Origin: Cadophora sp. MPI-SDFR-AT-0126 | Taxonomy: Eukaryota; Ascomycota; Leotiomycetes; Helotiales; Ploettnerulaceae | Length of the DNA: 64,000 bases | Assembly: GCA_020747065.1 (NCBI GenBank) | Contig: JAGMVK010000017.1 | Span: 372,001 to 436,000, forward strand | Direction of reading: 5' to 3' | Shown here: piece after piece, positions 49,976-62,151 of the stretch | Position numbering within the stretch: position 1 is the first letter of the stretch | How the letters are laid out: every line of letters begins with the position of its first letter | Program-made: the position numbers and the translations under genes | Notes under the pieces: generated by a model | What the model was told of the DNA's origin: nothing | Databases searched by the model: none | What the model saw: the letters and a program-made list of their open reading frames with translations, nothing else

Positions 49976-51393
49976 TCAGTCTGCCTCCTCTCTGCCTCCA
50001 ACTCTTTCAACTAATCTGAAGAATCGTCAGTACTTGTAGTTCGGATGGAGGAAGGGATTTTGGTTGGTACCTGAAAATGCTAACGGCAAAGGTCAGACTC
50101 CAGGCAATTAATGCAATCATTAGTATTGCGCAAAGTGCTTTTACTCTCCCACAGACAATGCTATTGGTATCAGTATTAGGCCCAACTCTACATGCCCCAT
50201 CGCGGTCTGTTAAGGCTGCAAATGCAAGAGCCAGATTTGCGGATTCGAATATTATGAAAAAAAGATCTAAAAGAACAAGTCGGATTTTTGCCTTTGGTAA
50301 CCGCAAGCCCAATGGTTTCCCTGTGTACTCGTCATACGTGATGTACAAAATATATGGAATTGCAACCACGTCGACTACAATGGCCATTGTGGTGGAAGCG
50401 TTCTGAGCATAGGTATATTTGTTGGAAAGATGGTGGACGGAAGAAGATATAGCGAGCGCGACAATGGATGTCGTAAGAACAGTCACTCGAAAGACGAGAG
50501 GTACCAGCGCATGTAATAAAAGAGCACGCTAAATATGTCAATATCTGGAACTCAACAGGGTTCTTATACATACCTGGAACCGCACAAGGAAGCTTTTCCG
50601 CTTCTTCTTATTGTAAATAAGCGCAGAGAACTTTTCAGAACCTTCTCCTTGTTCTAAGTCCCCTCGCCACGGTCTCTCATAACCAGGAGTCTGCTGCTGG
50701 AGAAATTCGGGCGTAACGATTTTCCGATCTTCGTTCGGCGTTGGAGCATACATAGAAGATCTGATGAAGGGCACCCAGGGCGAAGCAGTTGGTATATCTC
50801 CTCCTTGCATTATCACAGGTTCCGCGTCTCTGATATGATCCCATTTTCTGCCCTTCACAGGTTCCCTATGACCTCCAAAAAACCCAGTCTCCGGCTTCCT
50901 TCCATTCGAGCCCTCCTTTACCGTCTCAACAAAGCCATCCTGGGATGTTCGGCGGGCGAGATTTGGCCCGGATGCATAGTGGTGCTGTGCAGCATGTGCT
51001 CTCGGGAGAGACGATAACATTTGATTCGGGACTTTCGGATTGCCATCATCTTCCTCTTCATATGAAGCTACCCATGCTGCCCGAATATTAGGGGTTTGCG
51101 TACAAGCATTAAGGACAGGACCTACGAGGAATTGATTTGACAGCCCTTTGAGCAACGACATTCTTCCCGTGAGTACTTTCGGAGCCCTGGGTATTCTGCG
51201 ACGACGAAGAATATGCGGCAGGGCGATTTTGAAAACTCCTCTTCGTTCTCATAGCCGCTTCGCCCGACGAAGCGCTGGAGGAAGACGCCTGCCTCTGGGT
51301 CTGAAGTGAAGGGCCATATTGTAGAAGATGATGTGAATCGAGTTGGGCTCGCGGAGCAGCAGCTGTCACAGATCCATTATCGGAGGCCGCCAT
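49976..51393 (-). CDS. SRF1: regulator of phospholipase D, Srf1-like membrane protein
   Basis: Four exons: 51393-51126, 51076-50574, 50528-50071 and 50015-49976, giving 422 aa. The first half is disordered and Ser/Gln-rich; splicing yields the family motif SIPPWVASYEEE. A conserved cytosolic block follows: PWVPFIRSSMYAP, then VTPEFLQQQTPGYERPWRGD. The C-terminal half has about four membrane segments: HALVPLVFRVTVLTTSIVAL, a second reading MAIVVDVVAIPYILYITYDE, a third in LVLLDLFFIIFESANLALAF and a fourth in LCAILMIALIAWSLTFAVSI. In yeast Srf1 is a membrane regulator of the phospholipase D Spo14. It is transcribed divergently from the Mit_KHE1 gene. Confidence 0.9.
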
Positions 51394-52122
51394 GGAGGCC
51401 TGATGAATAGAGAAGGTAAATGAGGTAGCTCGAAGGCGGACGAGCGAAGCCGAGGAAGGGTTGCTAGGCAAACGCCTGGATGGTGATATTAGCGGAGTCG
51501 TGAGTTCAAGCTGTCAGAGTACCAAAACTGCTGCAGCACACTCACTGGCCGCGCGAAATCCTAGACAATGCCCCCCGCCATATCAAGCCTGTGATGAATC
51601 GACAAGAGAAGGAGGAGGAGGAGGCGGCGGTGGTGGCTGGTTGGGTAGAGGGGCAAAATGGGAGGCAGGGAGGACCTGAAGAGGTGGTGGTGATTTAGAT
51701 GGAGATGTCCCGTTGACTTGTCGTTCCCACTTAGCAATTCTGCGTGCATGCGAGATGTGGATTGAGCACCACGCGTTGGATTGGATCGACCGGGCATCAG
51801 ATTAAACATTTTTGGCACAGCACAGCAGGGATGTCTCCCGAGGTGCCATGCGTCATATCCACCTAGATCTGGATTGAGCTTGGCGGCAAAGCTGGTGGTA
51901 TGTTCAGAAACCAGGAAAGGAGAATTGCATCTCAACATCGTCCTCAATCTTGGCCTCGACTTTTTTTTTTTACACAACACACTCCTTTGCAGGTCCAGCA
52001 ACGAATTGTTCGCACCACTCAGTCTGTTCCGCTGCATATTATCTCAGTAGCAAATGGAGTAAGCGGGCTGATCAGCTTCAACCAGACACCACTACGGTGC
52101 TGCCGCTGTCTAGATACCCACA
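51394..52122. promoter_or_regulatory. divergent promoter between SRF1 and the Mit_KHE1 gene
   Basis: This 729-bp interval lies between two divergent starts. It contains a GGA/GGC-rich run at about 51605-51640 and a 12-base T run at 51960-51971. No gene is supported. Confidence 0.45.
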
Positions 52123-53016
52123 ATGCGCCTCTTCCTCCTGCCCATCTCTACGCGCCGGACTCTTATTTATTGCCAGCGACTCAATGTTACAACGACAGAG
52201 AAGCAGAGCTGGCTTGATAAAGGGACCACAAAAGCTGCAAATCTATGGGCGGGGTGGGAGAAGAAAGAGAGTGGTTGGCAGAAGAAAGTCGTGGATTATG
52301 GCAACCAGGCCCTGAAAAGAATACCGTACGAAGAATGGGGCCTCAAATCTGTCCCACCTCTTTCCAAGCGCAAGGAAGTGGAGGAGTTATCAGGCAAGGA
52401 GAAAGTAGAGGTGTCTTTTCCGTCGACGCTTATACCACAAGAGAGAGTTTTGGAAGTTTTAAGGACATTGGGCACCGAAAGGCAATCATTGCATAAGTCC
52501 AGGATGATATACTCCTTTATTGGAATGCCGATAAGTGCGCCATTTGCGCTAGTACCAATGTAAGTGTCTGATGTCCTGAAATCATGTCATTTATTGACAC
52601 AACCTAGTGTTCCTAATCTACCCTTCTTTTACCTTGTGTTCAGAGCTTGGTCGCATTGGAGAGCTCTGTCTGGCGCAAAGCATATCGAGTTTTTACTGGA
52701 CAATAAACTCATAAAACCTACGTCATCGAAAATTCTGGACGACTTGTATTCCACTGGAAAGCAACCGTTCAACCCTGCTTTGATCAACAGCGCAGAGAAG
52801 TCATCATCGACCCCAGATGGAATAGACTTAGAGGAGAGAATGGTGTTGCACAAGTCCAATGGAAAGCGAATTGCGGAAGCTCTGGAAATCCCAGAGTTGG
52901 ATGTTGAGTTGGATAGAGCTGTTTGGCAAGTCGAGAGAGCACTCCGAGAAAAGCACGAATTGAGGGAAGAACAACGGGATCTGAAAGCAGCAAATTCTAA
53001 AACGAAAGAGAAGTAA
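52123..53016 (+). CDS. mitochondrial K+/H+ exchange-related protein (Mit_KHE1 family)
   Basis: Two exons, 52123-52559 and 52608-53016, give 281 aa. The N-terminus MRLFLLPISTRRTLIYCQ is the conserved opening of this family and resembles an import signal. It is followed by TKAANLWAGWEKKESGWQKK and RIPYEEWGLKSVPPL. A hydrophobic hairpin spans the splice site: FIGMPISAPFALVPIVPNLP and FFYLVFRAWSHWRALSG. The C-terminus is a charged coiled coil. Yeast Ydl183c and relatives are linked to mitochondrial potassium/proton exchange, though the transport mechanism is not settled. The protein is probably in the inner membrane. Confidence 0.88.
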
Positions 53017-53910
53017 TGAGCTTCATGTTACGGCTCGACATTGGGATCATGTCTTCTTATGTACAGTATACTAGGTGTAGAGGGTCTCCGGAGCCAGATA
53101 TCGGCTAGACATTAGACTCGACTCAGTCGGCAGAAGCAGCACGAAATGAAATGAGATAATGGCACGACGGATCATGTCCCGGGAGATGCAGAAACATCGA
53201 TTAGAAAACGAGAGCCTAGATCCATGCCCCGAATCTCCTGGTAGATTTCGGATGTAATGGCTCTGCTCCACCATCTAGCTGTACTGTTAGATGTGACCAG
53301 ACTCGGCCGGAGCCAGCGTTCAACTCCCTTCGTTGCATACTTATGCTGTACCCGTCCGTTACTAGCCTTGTCGGCAAAGCTTTGTGACAGAGTTGGTGAA
53401 AGCAAATGCGCCTATATCTAGCTGGTAATGACTAAGTACCGGCACAATGAACTATATGAAAATTTTCTGTTTAGCAGCAATGGAAATTACCATAGCCTAG
53501 ATTTACCAGTGACGTCCCAGTAGTACTCGCAGAGTGAGACTAGCGCCCAAATAGCCATTCTATATATTAACGAAGTGCCGAAGCTTGATGATTTCTGCAG
53601 AAGAAAAGCACCTACAAGATCAGGCAAAGCAAGACAAGTCCAGCCAGGACCGCGGCAAGTACGGAGCAGGCGCACGCAACAACCTAGCCAGCCCAGCCCA
53701 CATCCCCATCACCACCCTCCCAAGACACACTGGACAGGCTTCAGGGATGATTGTCCAGGGGCCCTTCGATAAGAGCCATAATTTAACCTTATCGGTACGG
53801 GCAGGGGTATTTACCACCTCAATTTATTCTGGACATCTAGAAGCCGCGAAGCGTTCCCAAATTCCCAAATACCCACGCGCCATTCCTTACACATTCCTGC
53901 TCGCACAACA
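53017..53910. other. intergenic, Mit_KHE1 3' end and DUF3716 promoter
   Basis: Nearly 0.9 kb between same-strand genes. The short frames here have no recognisable motif. Confidence 0.45.
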
Positions 53911-55159
53911 ATGCATCCTTCTCCAGATGAGGACGACGACGAAGAAGAATACCAAGGCGACACTATAATTGTTAAAGGCGAAGTTCATCGCTGGCAACCT
54001 GAAGACAAAACGGATAGCATGAGTAGCCCGGGAATTGACCTCCTCGCGAAAATCAACACTCCTCGAAACCTCGAAAGTCCAGAACCCTTCGAGGAAGACC
54101 TCTCGGCCGCAAATTACGCACACATTGATACTCGACCACAGCAAATACCCCAACGCCCACCAAGACCCAGAAATAGGATCGTCGCGACCACTATGGAGGA
54201 AAGACTTCAACAGATGCCCAAGCTTCGAGAGCTACCGTGGAGGGACGGCGTGGAGGATGGAGCAGACAATGAAACAGGAGGAGAGTCGCGTCGGAAACAG
54301 ATTCGATTTGGATGTTTACTGGCCACGCGCGGAGAGATACAGGATGTTCCATGCCAGAGCTGTGCAAACGGTCGGGGCAAGTTTAATGTTTGTGTCGCGT
54401 TGGATGGGTACTTCAAAGGGGCATGTGCTAGCTGCCAGCTCAGTGGCAGACCAAATCGTTGCAGCATCAAGAAAAACGACGGTTTGTCCCAGAATCAGGG
54501 AATTACTTAGAGATGATTGCTAATTATCATATCTAGCCGGTGAAATTGCAGGAAGTCCCACACTCAACCCACCATTGCCTGAAGATATCAGTCCTCTGAG
54601 GAATATCGATCACCAAGCACCTCACAGCAGTACATCGCAATCATCGAAACGCAGAAAAACAGATAATACGGTACCGGAATGGGAGAGTGCACGACCACAA
54701 TGGGAGCAGGAGCTGGGCGAGTCAGCTCGGCAGCAAATGAATCAGATTGTTGATAGGTCTTGGGCTCCGGTCAATGTCAATTCTCCAGCAGGAATGACAG
54801 GCACCCATCCAATGATGAATGGAATGAATGGTTCGGCTGCTAGGCCACAGGGCGGAAATAATGACCGCAATAATTCTCTGAGTTGGGCATCTGTGAACCA
54901 GCCAATACCCATGGCTGGACAACAGTTTGGAAATGGGGGTGAAGGAAGCACAGCAGGTTTCCGAATCAATATGGAACAGGGCAGAAGGGAGGACACAGTT
55001 ATCAACGAGGATGGCTCAGCAGCTCTAATTGATGCTCTGCCAAAACAGAAGCAACGACAGGTTTATGGTTTGGTGAGTGGTTTGCAGGGTGGAATTGAGC
55101 ATTTGCAAAGGGAGCTGAACTCCCTGAAGAGAGCACTTGGAATTGATGACGGAAATTAG
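53911..55159 (+). CDS. DUF3716-type protein, copy 1, 397 aa
   Basis: Two exons, 53911-54481 and 54537-55159, with the splice joining KKNDAGEIAG. The N-terminus is acidic (DEDDDEEE). A six-cysteine module sits at about residues 148-187: PCQSCANGRGKFNVCVALDG then GACASCQLSGRPNRCSIK, spaced C-x2-C-x9-C-x10-C-x2-C-x8-C. A basic patch SSKRRKTD follows the intron. The C-terminus has LIDALPKQKQRQVYGLVSGL followed by a heptad-like helix ending in ALGIDD. This matches the fungal domain of unknown function DUF3716. Spacing and basic/helical parts recall Zn2Cys6 regulators, but the basic residues between Cys2 and Cys3 are few, so DNA binding is a guess. It is followed directly by a paralog. Confidence 0.85.
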
Positions 55160-55745
55160 TCTACTGGTGTAGATGTGGCATATTCTTATTCTTAATTATA
55201 ATGACAGACTCAAGGGCAGGCCAGAAATATTCCCAGGCGTCTCGCTGCAATGACTTAGACTGATGAGCCTTCTCAAACTTGACGCGACACAAGAGTTCCA
55301 ACTATGAGAGTTTGGCAAAAGTTCTGCTAGTTCTGGCTCTTCACCATCTCCGATACTCCAGAAAGGAACTTTTTGGCTTGGTTGGTGCTGAATATCAGAT
55401 GTTGTGGTCCCGGAATCAGTACTCCTGGACAGGTCTTGTTTTCTATCGTTTCTCACAGCCTCGAGATAGTGTAACATATACAAAGCCACATAGCTATCTG
55501 CGTCTTTCTTTCTTTTCCGCAAGATTTGTGATAACTTCTTGTGCAGGCCTAATTTCCGAAAATTGTCCTCTAATTACTTACATCATAATACTGAAATCCA
55601 ACAACTTCCAATCACCCAAGGCCAAATATGGACTAGACAATTCAAACCAGGCCAAGCGCCTGGTCTCAGAGAGCTGCAGGCGGATAAGAGCTCTCGGTGG
55701 GTCGCGGGCTCCTCTTGTTTCACCCACGACCAAAACAACCCCATC
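55160..55745. other. intergenic between the two DUF3716 genes
   Basis: About 0.59 kb. The frame of the second gene stays open upstream to about 55539, so its start could be earlier than annotated, but the extra residues have no domain-like character. Confidence 0.4.
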
Positions 55746-57112
55746 ATGCCTCCTAAAGACGGCTACAACATCATCATTAGCTCTGAGCACAATCTCTATA
55801 ACACTCGATTCGATGAGCTCGACATAAACGCCAGCCTGCAGGGCGGAGCTGGTCTACCTCCGAGCACCCCACGACCACAACCCACATCGAAACCGAATAG
55901 CAATCATGTTCCCTTCTTGGAACGATTGAAGAGACTCCCGGAAGTACGACCTTCGATACCATGGCGTCCAGGCCAGGAGCTTCCCCCAGAGAAAGCGATT
56001 GATAGCCCTCGCGTGCAGCAACGGGGTGCTGTGTTGCTGTCAACTCGCGGTGCCGTTATGCCGAATCCTTGCGAACACTGTGCTGGTGGCTATGGACGAT
56101 TTTCGGTTTGCGTGACTCTGCGGCACTGGTTTCAGGGGGCCTGCAGTAGTTGCATCTTTACTTCTAAAGGCAACAAATGCAGTCTCAGGACCCAGACGTC
56201 TGGTGAGCTGCCCGTCTATATGTGGTACCCCCTGATTTAATTGTCTAGTACGCCATCAGAGATTTGCTACAAAGCGAGACTTCTGCTGCCGTGTTTATAT
56301 CTGAATACGCCTAAGTCAGACATATCAGATTTCATGTAGGCCAGTGCTGCTGCTTCTCCTCCGAAATATGGGTGCAGGTGGAGCATCATCAACGAGCAGT
56401 GAACAATTGAAGTCGGATTTGAGCCATGGAATATCTACAAGTTGCTAACCAGATGATAGGAACGGCGGATGGGAGAGCCTTGAGATACCATGCGGACGAT
56501 CCGGAATCCTATAGCCATATTGCAGCGGAACAGGGAAACAAACCAAGCACGAAACGCAAGAGAAGCTCGGTCCCAGGATCAACACAGCAAGTTACCCAAG
56601 CTCAGCCATACACGAGTATCTATCCATCGCTAGACATTCCGCGGTCTACATCTCCAGATCTGGATATGCTGCTTCAGGCCGAGATTGCTCGTGAACAGTC
56701 TGAAGAACCGGACTCCCCGGTTCGGGTCGACATCCAGCCGAGCCAACGGCCGTCACAGCCAAATGTCGCAAGGCCACGAGGACCAGCAAAAGCTACAGCG
56801 GCTCCATCTCCGTATCAATTTTATTCCGAGAACCTGAAATCAAATACGGGTCTCCTGTCATCACGAGATGCGGCTCCTATGTCTCAAACTGGTAATGAGA
56901 CTTCAACACCCTCCTCCGCCACGTGGCAAAACCGTCCCACCAATATTACGACCGGGCCTTCCTTGTCTGTTATTGATTCCCTTCCAAGGGCCAAGCAGCG
57001 GGAACTATATGGCATCATCAGTCAGTGTCAAGGGGGTATTGATAATCTGCAGCGACAGCTCAGTTCCTTGAAATATGCTCTGGGCATCGACGATGAAGAG
57101 TCTGGGTATTGA
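55746..57112 (+). CDS. DUF3716-type protein, copy 2, 369 aa
   Basis: Two exons, 55746-56202 and 56460-57112, with a long intron of 257 nt (branch GCTAACC, acceptor ATAG). The intron falls at the matching place, just after the Cys module, as in copy 1. The module reads PCEHCAGGYGRFSVCVTLRH then GACSSCIFTSKGNKCSL, with identical spacing C-x2-C-x9-C-x10-C-x2-C-x8-C. After it come KRKRSS and a disordered Pro/Ser region. The C-terminus VIDSLPRAKQRELYGIISQC and ALGIDDE is clearly homologous to copy 1. The start at MPPKDGYNIIIS is preferred because copy 1 also has a hydrophobic TIIV stretch near its start; an upstream in-frame ATG at 55539 would add 69 residues. Confidence 0.84.
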
Positions 57113-58784
57113 TATGTATGTATACCACAGCCGAGCGCACTTTAACCATGACTCTTAATCGAGATCGAGGTTCAGCATTGCTTTTGCCGATTCTACAGGT
57201 CAACCGCCTGAGGAGGAATGTGTGGGAGTCGTTGCGCATCTATCGGCCTGTCTTCGACCATGTACGCGGGTCGTAATACCTATCTGATGGATGTGTCGAT
57301 AGCACAATCTCGAATATAACGTCGCTTTCAGCATATATCACCGCGTACATATTCCTGTCATGTCGAGGCGATTCGGCTTGTTACGCAGGTTCCTTACTTT
57401 GCCGCAATCGCGTGCCCATCGATCGTCAACGATCGAAGGCCTTCCGCCAGAAGGTTCTTGAGCCATTGCTTTCGTAGCTTTCGCTGCTTTCAAGAGCTAG
57501 ATGCAACTCCTTCTCGGCAGAGACATCCAGCGGGTTTCAACCCTCGATACGGTTCGTATCCATAAATTTTCCGCTAGGATATGAGTTTAAGCTGAGTTAC
57601 TTTCACGAAAGACGCTTCAGTTCAAGGTTGGACCCTTCGGTTCGAGCTTGCCCGCAAGCTATTGAGTCTGTTCTGCGTCTGGTAAGTCACCATCAGTGAA
57701 CAAAGATAGGTCTACTATGGGTGCTGGCCAATTGCCGTCCGAAAATCTATCTATACCGACTAAGGTATCAGATGGCGTCTGCAAATACTAGATTAGAATC
57801 CGATGCAAGCAGGCTAGCTAGAACAGCTCGCTATAGTGAACGAGTAACGATTTCAACAATCTAGCCAGGCAAAGAATTTGATAGCAGCTTGCAAATTCAA
57901 GATCAAGCGCTTCCACATCTGCTTTCGTTTGCTTTATTCGCTTGTTCATTTCAACGCCGAGCAAGATACAGAGGTCATTTACAGCCTAATTTGAACCATA
58001 GTTTTCTGTCCGTAGCGCGCATGAGGCACCAACTTTTCTTCCATGGGTTCGGTGTCATACTGGGCCCTGAACTAGCTTTAAAACTAGATCATTACGGCTC
58101 ACCTAACCTCGAGCCCATCTTAACAGCAGTTAGCTAGACCTGCTGTGGGTGCTAGAAATTGATGCTGAGTCTAGGAATAGCGCGATGACTTCAAGATCTA
58201 AGTTTGTCGACCGAGATAGCGTACCCGCCGACTTTCATTGCCGTTGCTGCTATGATGCCTATTCTGTTCGTTCTTCCTGCTGGCTCCTAGCATATGGTGG
58301 AATTTTTCACTTCACGGAATAAATGATCGATCCATCATACATTCGCCGACGTCTTCGCTATATTAGTTTCGTACCAAACTTTACCGTGTCTGCGCCACAC
58401 ACGCACAATTCAGTTTTGGTTAAATCAATCAGGTCGTTTTGTTTGTGGTGATATCTAAATTTGATTTAGCCCTTTGTCATTGTACTCGTACACGCCGCCT
58501 ACGCCCTCTTTTCGGCCTGTCACTATCAAGCAGGACAGGGTCTCAGCTTCTGTAAGTCTTTACTGCTGTTAGAGAAGCGCGATTGTGTCCTTTGCTTCTC
58601 TCGCTATTCCCAAAAGCGCCCTTCGGTCGAGGAAATGGATCTCAGGGCTGCTTCCATCTGATGAAGTAACTGGTGCTCATCAATCGCACAACATAGAGTT
58701 CTTGAAGGATCCGCCCCGCGTCGCCGAGCGAGGTCGAGGAATGGTGCAAGGAGCGTGATCAGAGGCTGGGAGAAGGAAATAAGC
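57113..58784. other. 1.7-kb gene-poor stretch
   Basis: Both strands carry many stops and no recognisable motif. The region contains the 3' end of the second DUF3716 gene and the promoter of the KRE6-like gene. A further 5' exon of the latter cannot be excluded. Confidence 0.4.
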
Positions 58785-61062
58785 ATGCAAGCTACAAAGA
58801 ATGCTGCTACGCTCCGAGCGTGGGATTCGATTCAGGCTCCTCAAAGCGAATCCGGCCAAATGATACGGGGAAGCGGCTTGAGCCTGTCCTGGTCTGGAAG
58901 ACCACGATCATGTACGAGTAGCAGCAAGTCTTCGAAATCCCCGGTTACTCCTTCTCTCTTACGAGATTCATCCTTAGAATCGTCCGAGATCGCAAGCGAA
59001 GAGAACAGTAATGTCGTTAGTAGAACTTCTACCGCAAACTCACAGAGTTCATCCAATCTGCCACAAATCCAGGATCTCAGCAATATACAGCGCAGTGAGA
59101 GATGGAGGAGGAGAGGCAAGGGCAGACCGAGTCCTCCGCAGCAGATACCGAGGCAGAATTCTGCGCGAGCTCTCCCAGGACAAATAGCCCGAGCGGGGAC
59201 CCCACGACATATCAGAGATCTCGGTCATGATTTTTCTCGTTATCCGTCAAGTACGGATCTTAGTGCAGATAGTTGGAGATATGCAGCTGCTGCGGAAGCC
59301 AACAGACCACTTCTTGGGACGATGAAAGACGACCCTGTCACTGATCCTCAAGCGAACCTAGAGAGGTGTTCATATCCCGACGATAGGTTCGGAGCTTTGG
59401 ACCCTTACTGCGGTGGAGATGAAGGTTTCATTTTATACCCAAATGAAGTAGAAGCAGATGACAAGTTCCATCTTCCTGCAGACGACGATGATATTACATT
59501 CAGGCCAAGATTGAAGGATTACCTGGATCGGCGAAACATGGTCTCGACCTGCGGTGCCATATTCCTCATCCTTGGCCTTCTCTGTGTCTTCGTCATCCTT
59601 CCCGTCTTGACGTACCATACGAGACTCCTGGTGCCAGAACGAGATAGTGGTACATATCGTAAAGGTCCTGCAACAGCGCACGTCAATGACAACAAATATC
59701 GACTTCTTAAGAGTGTTCGGAAAGGATTGATAGATCCGGACACTCCGGAAAGCGCCAAGACGAGGAAAAGTACTTTGGATGACTCGACTCTAGAACTCGT
59801 GTTCAGTGACGAGTTCAACGAGAATGACAGAACTTTCTACGAAGGAGACGACCCGTATTGGTACGCACCAGACTTCTGGTATGGAGCAACGCAAGACTTA
59901 GAGTGGTATGACCCGGATGTTGTGACAACAGCGAATGGCACACTACAGCTGAAATTGGAACGCTTCCGTAATCATAATGTCGATTTTCGATCGGGGATGC
60001 TGCATTCTTGGAATAAACTCTGCTTTAAGGGAGGAGTCATTGAGATCTCCGTTTCGTTGGCTGGGCCAGCCGGAATTCCTGGGCTTTGGCCGGGGGCATG
60101 GACAATGGGGTTAGTGATAAAGAAACCAGTGTAGATATGCTCTAGCATTGTCTCATGTACTGACCAAAGACTAGAAATCTCGGGCGTCCAGGATATTTGG
60201 CGACTACCGATGGGGTTTGGCCATATACCTACAACTCCTGTGATGCGGGCATAACTCCAAATCAGTCATCCTCGGATGGATTATCTTACCTCCCAGGTCA
60301 AAGACTCAATTCGTGTACATGCAAAGGCGAAGACCATCCGAACCGCGGCACAGGCAGGGGAGCTCCCGAGATGGACATTTTAGAAGGATCAGTCGCAAAC
60401 CGAAGTGGCGTCGTCACGCAAAGTTTCCAAGTCGCACCTTTCGATGTCTGGTATCGCCCGAATTACAACTTCATGGCGCTCCCGGATCCGACGATAACAC
60501 AGATGAACACCTACTGCGGAGGACCGTTTCAACAAGCCATTAGCGCAGTCACAACCTTGAACAACTCATGGTACGACGGCCACGAATACCAGAAGTACGC
60601 ATTTGAATACATTCCTGGCACAGACAAAGGCAAAATCGCGTGGTTCGTTGGGGAAGACCCAACGTTTATCATGGATGGGCGAGCCATCGGACAAAACGGC
60701 AACGTCAAAGCGCGTCAGGTTTCTGAGGAACCAATGTCCATTGTTCTAAATCTGGGAATCAGTCATTCATGGAGTGAAATCTGGATGGATAATCTGAAGT
60801 TTCCTACTACCATGCATATTGACTATGTGCGAATTTACCAGAGACCGGGTCAGAATAGTGTTACTTGTGATCCTGAGGGGTATCCGACTACAGAGTATAT
60901 TGCGAATCATCCAAAGGCGTATCAGAACCCCAATATGACAGTACGTTCTCTGATGTTTGTTTTACGCGGAAATATTACTGACTTGGCTTGTAGCTTTGGA
61001 GCCACACCAGATATGAAACGCCAGCGCATAAACTTGGCGGATGTCCAGCACGAGGCGTTTAA
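58785..61062 (+). CDS. KRE6/SKN1-type beta-glucan synthesis protein (GH16)
   Basis: Three exons: 58785-60109, 60175-60940 and 60994-61062, giving 719 aa. It is a type II membrane protein: about 250 disordered, Ser/Arg-rich cytosolic residues, a single membrane segment at about 254-276 ([20 protein letters not shown]), then the lumenal GH16 domain. The domain begins [16 protein letters not shown] and has [20 protein letters not shown]. The catalytic motif E-M-D-I-L-E is at 507-512. The end includes [12 protein letters not shown] and a short Cys-containing tail created by the last splice. Kre6/Skn1 proteins act in the secretory pathway and at the plasma membrane in beta-1,6-glucan assembly. The start is the first ATG in the frame; an additional upstream exon is possible. 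Confidence 0.93.
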
Positions 61063-62151
61063 ATTAGTTGCACATTATATTTCTCTAGAGATCGAAGGTG
61101 GTAAGTCATACGATGGTAGGCTTCTGATAACGATGACCATGGTTTGAACGGTTCGGTACTGTTTTCTGATTCGGTCTGGATAAAGGTTTGGGGTTTGACA
61201 TGGCGTTCAGTGGGATCCACACCATGAGTCATGTCTCAATGTCTTAATGAAGGGCATACTGGTATGCGCTCAGGCTCATGTATTGTCTCTCCGGAGATAC
61301 ACGGATGCTGATAGATTTGTTTGCTTGCTTATTGTTAAGATACACCATTCGCGCATAGACTTAGAGCCATATAGACATCAGAGACGTCGTAGAGAAAGAC
61401 AGTAATTCAAAAGTGCCTCATAAAATACAACGAATTAAACATTACCGAATTTTAGCACAGACTTCGACCAATTCATGTTACGCACTAGGCTCAGAAGGTG
61501 TCCTTTTGAGCCTCTCAGGCTTGCGAGGAGGTCTACCCAATCCTCAGTCAATCCATGGAAGACAAGAACAGACCGTAGGAAGTGACAGAATCTTCAAGTT
61601 AGAAATGCCCCACTACCTGTCATCTCTCCGTGCCCAACACCTCACCCACCAAGGAAAACCTCGAGACAAACCACAATAACACAACTCGTTGATGAGCTTG
61701 CTCGGAGCTTGTAGCCGAGCCGAGCTCCGAGCGGAGACAAAACAACAGAGAACCTCGCCGAAGCCTAAGCGAGGAGCCCCGACAGCTGCTCCACAGCCCA
61801 GGACGGGCCATGACCTACGACTCCTGGAGTTTGCGGAGGAGGGGCCGTGGAGAGTGTTGTGCACACTTGGCAATCCTTTGGGGGGCTGAATAGATGGATT
61901 GATGCTCCGCTAGATTTGAAGTGCTGCAGTATTGACTTCTCGGCTTGCTGCTTGTGGCTTTGACGAGGAGTCTCCGAACCTTGGTCTCGCCCGACATGTT
62001 TACCCCGCCATGGGTAAGGATTACATGTTTGACGATTTGTCAAATTCTCCAAATATGAAGAAACATTCAGGAGAGCTCTGATACCATTGAAGGATTTTCT
62101 GTTCGCTTCTCGGTCTTCTTGCAGCGAAATTACGGTACAGACACAGCAAGC
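61063..62151. other. intergenic before the FAD monooxygenase
   Basis: About 1.1 kb with short frames only and no recognisable motif. It includes the KRE6-like 3' end and the monooxygenase promoter. Confidence 0.45.
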
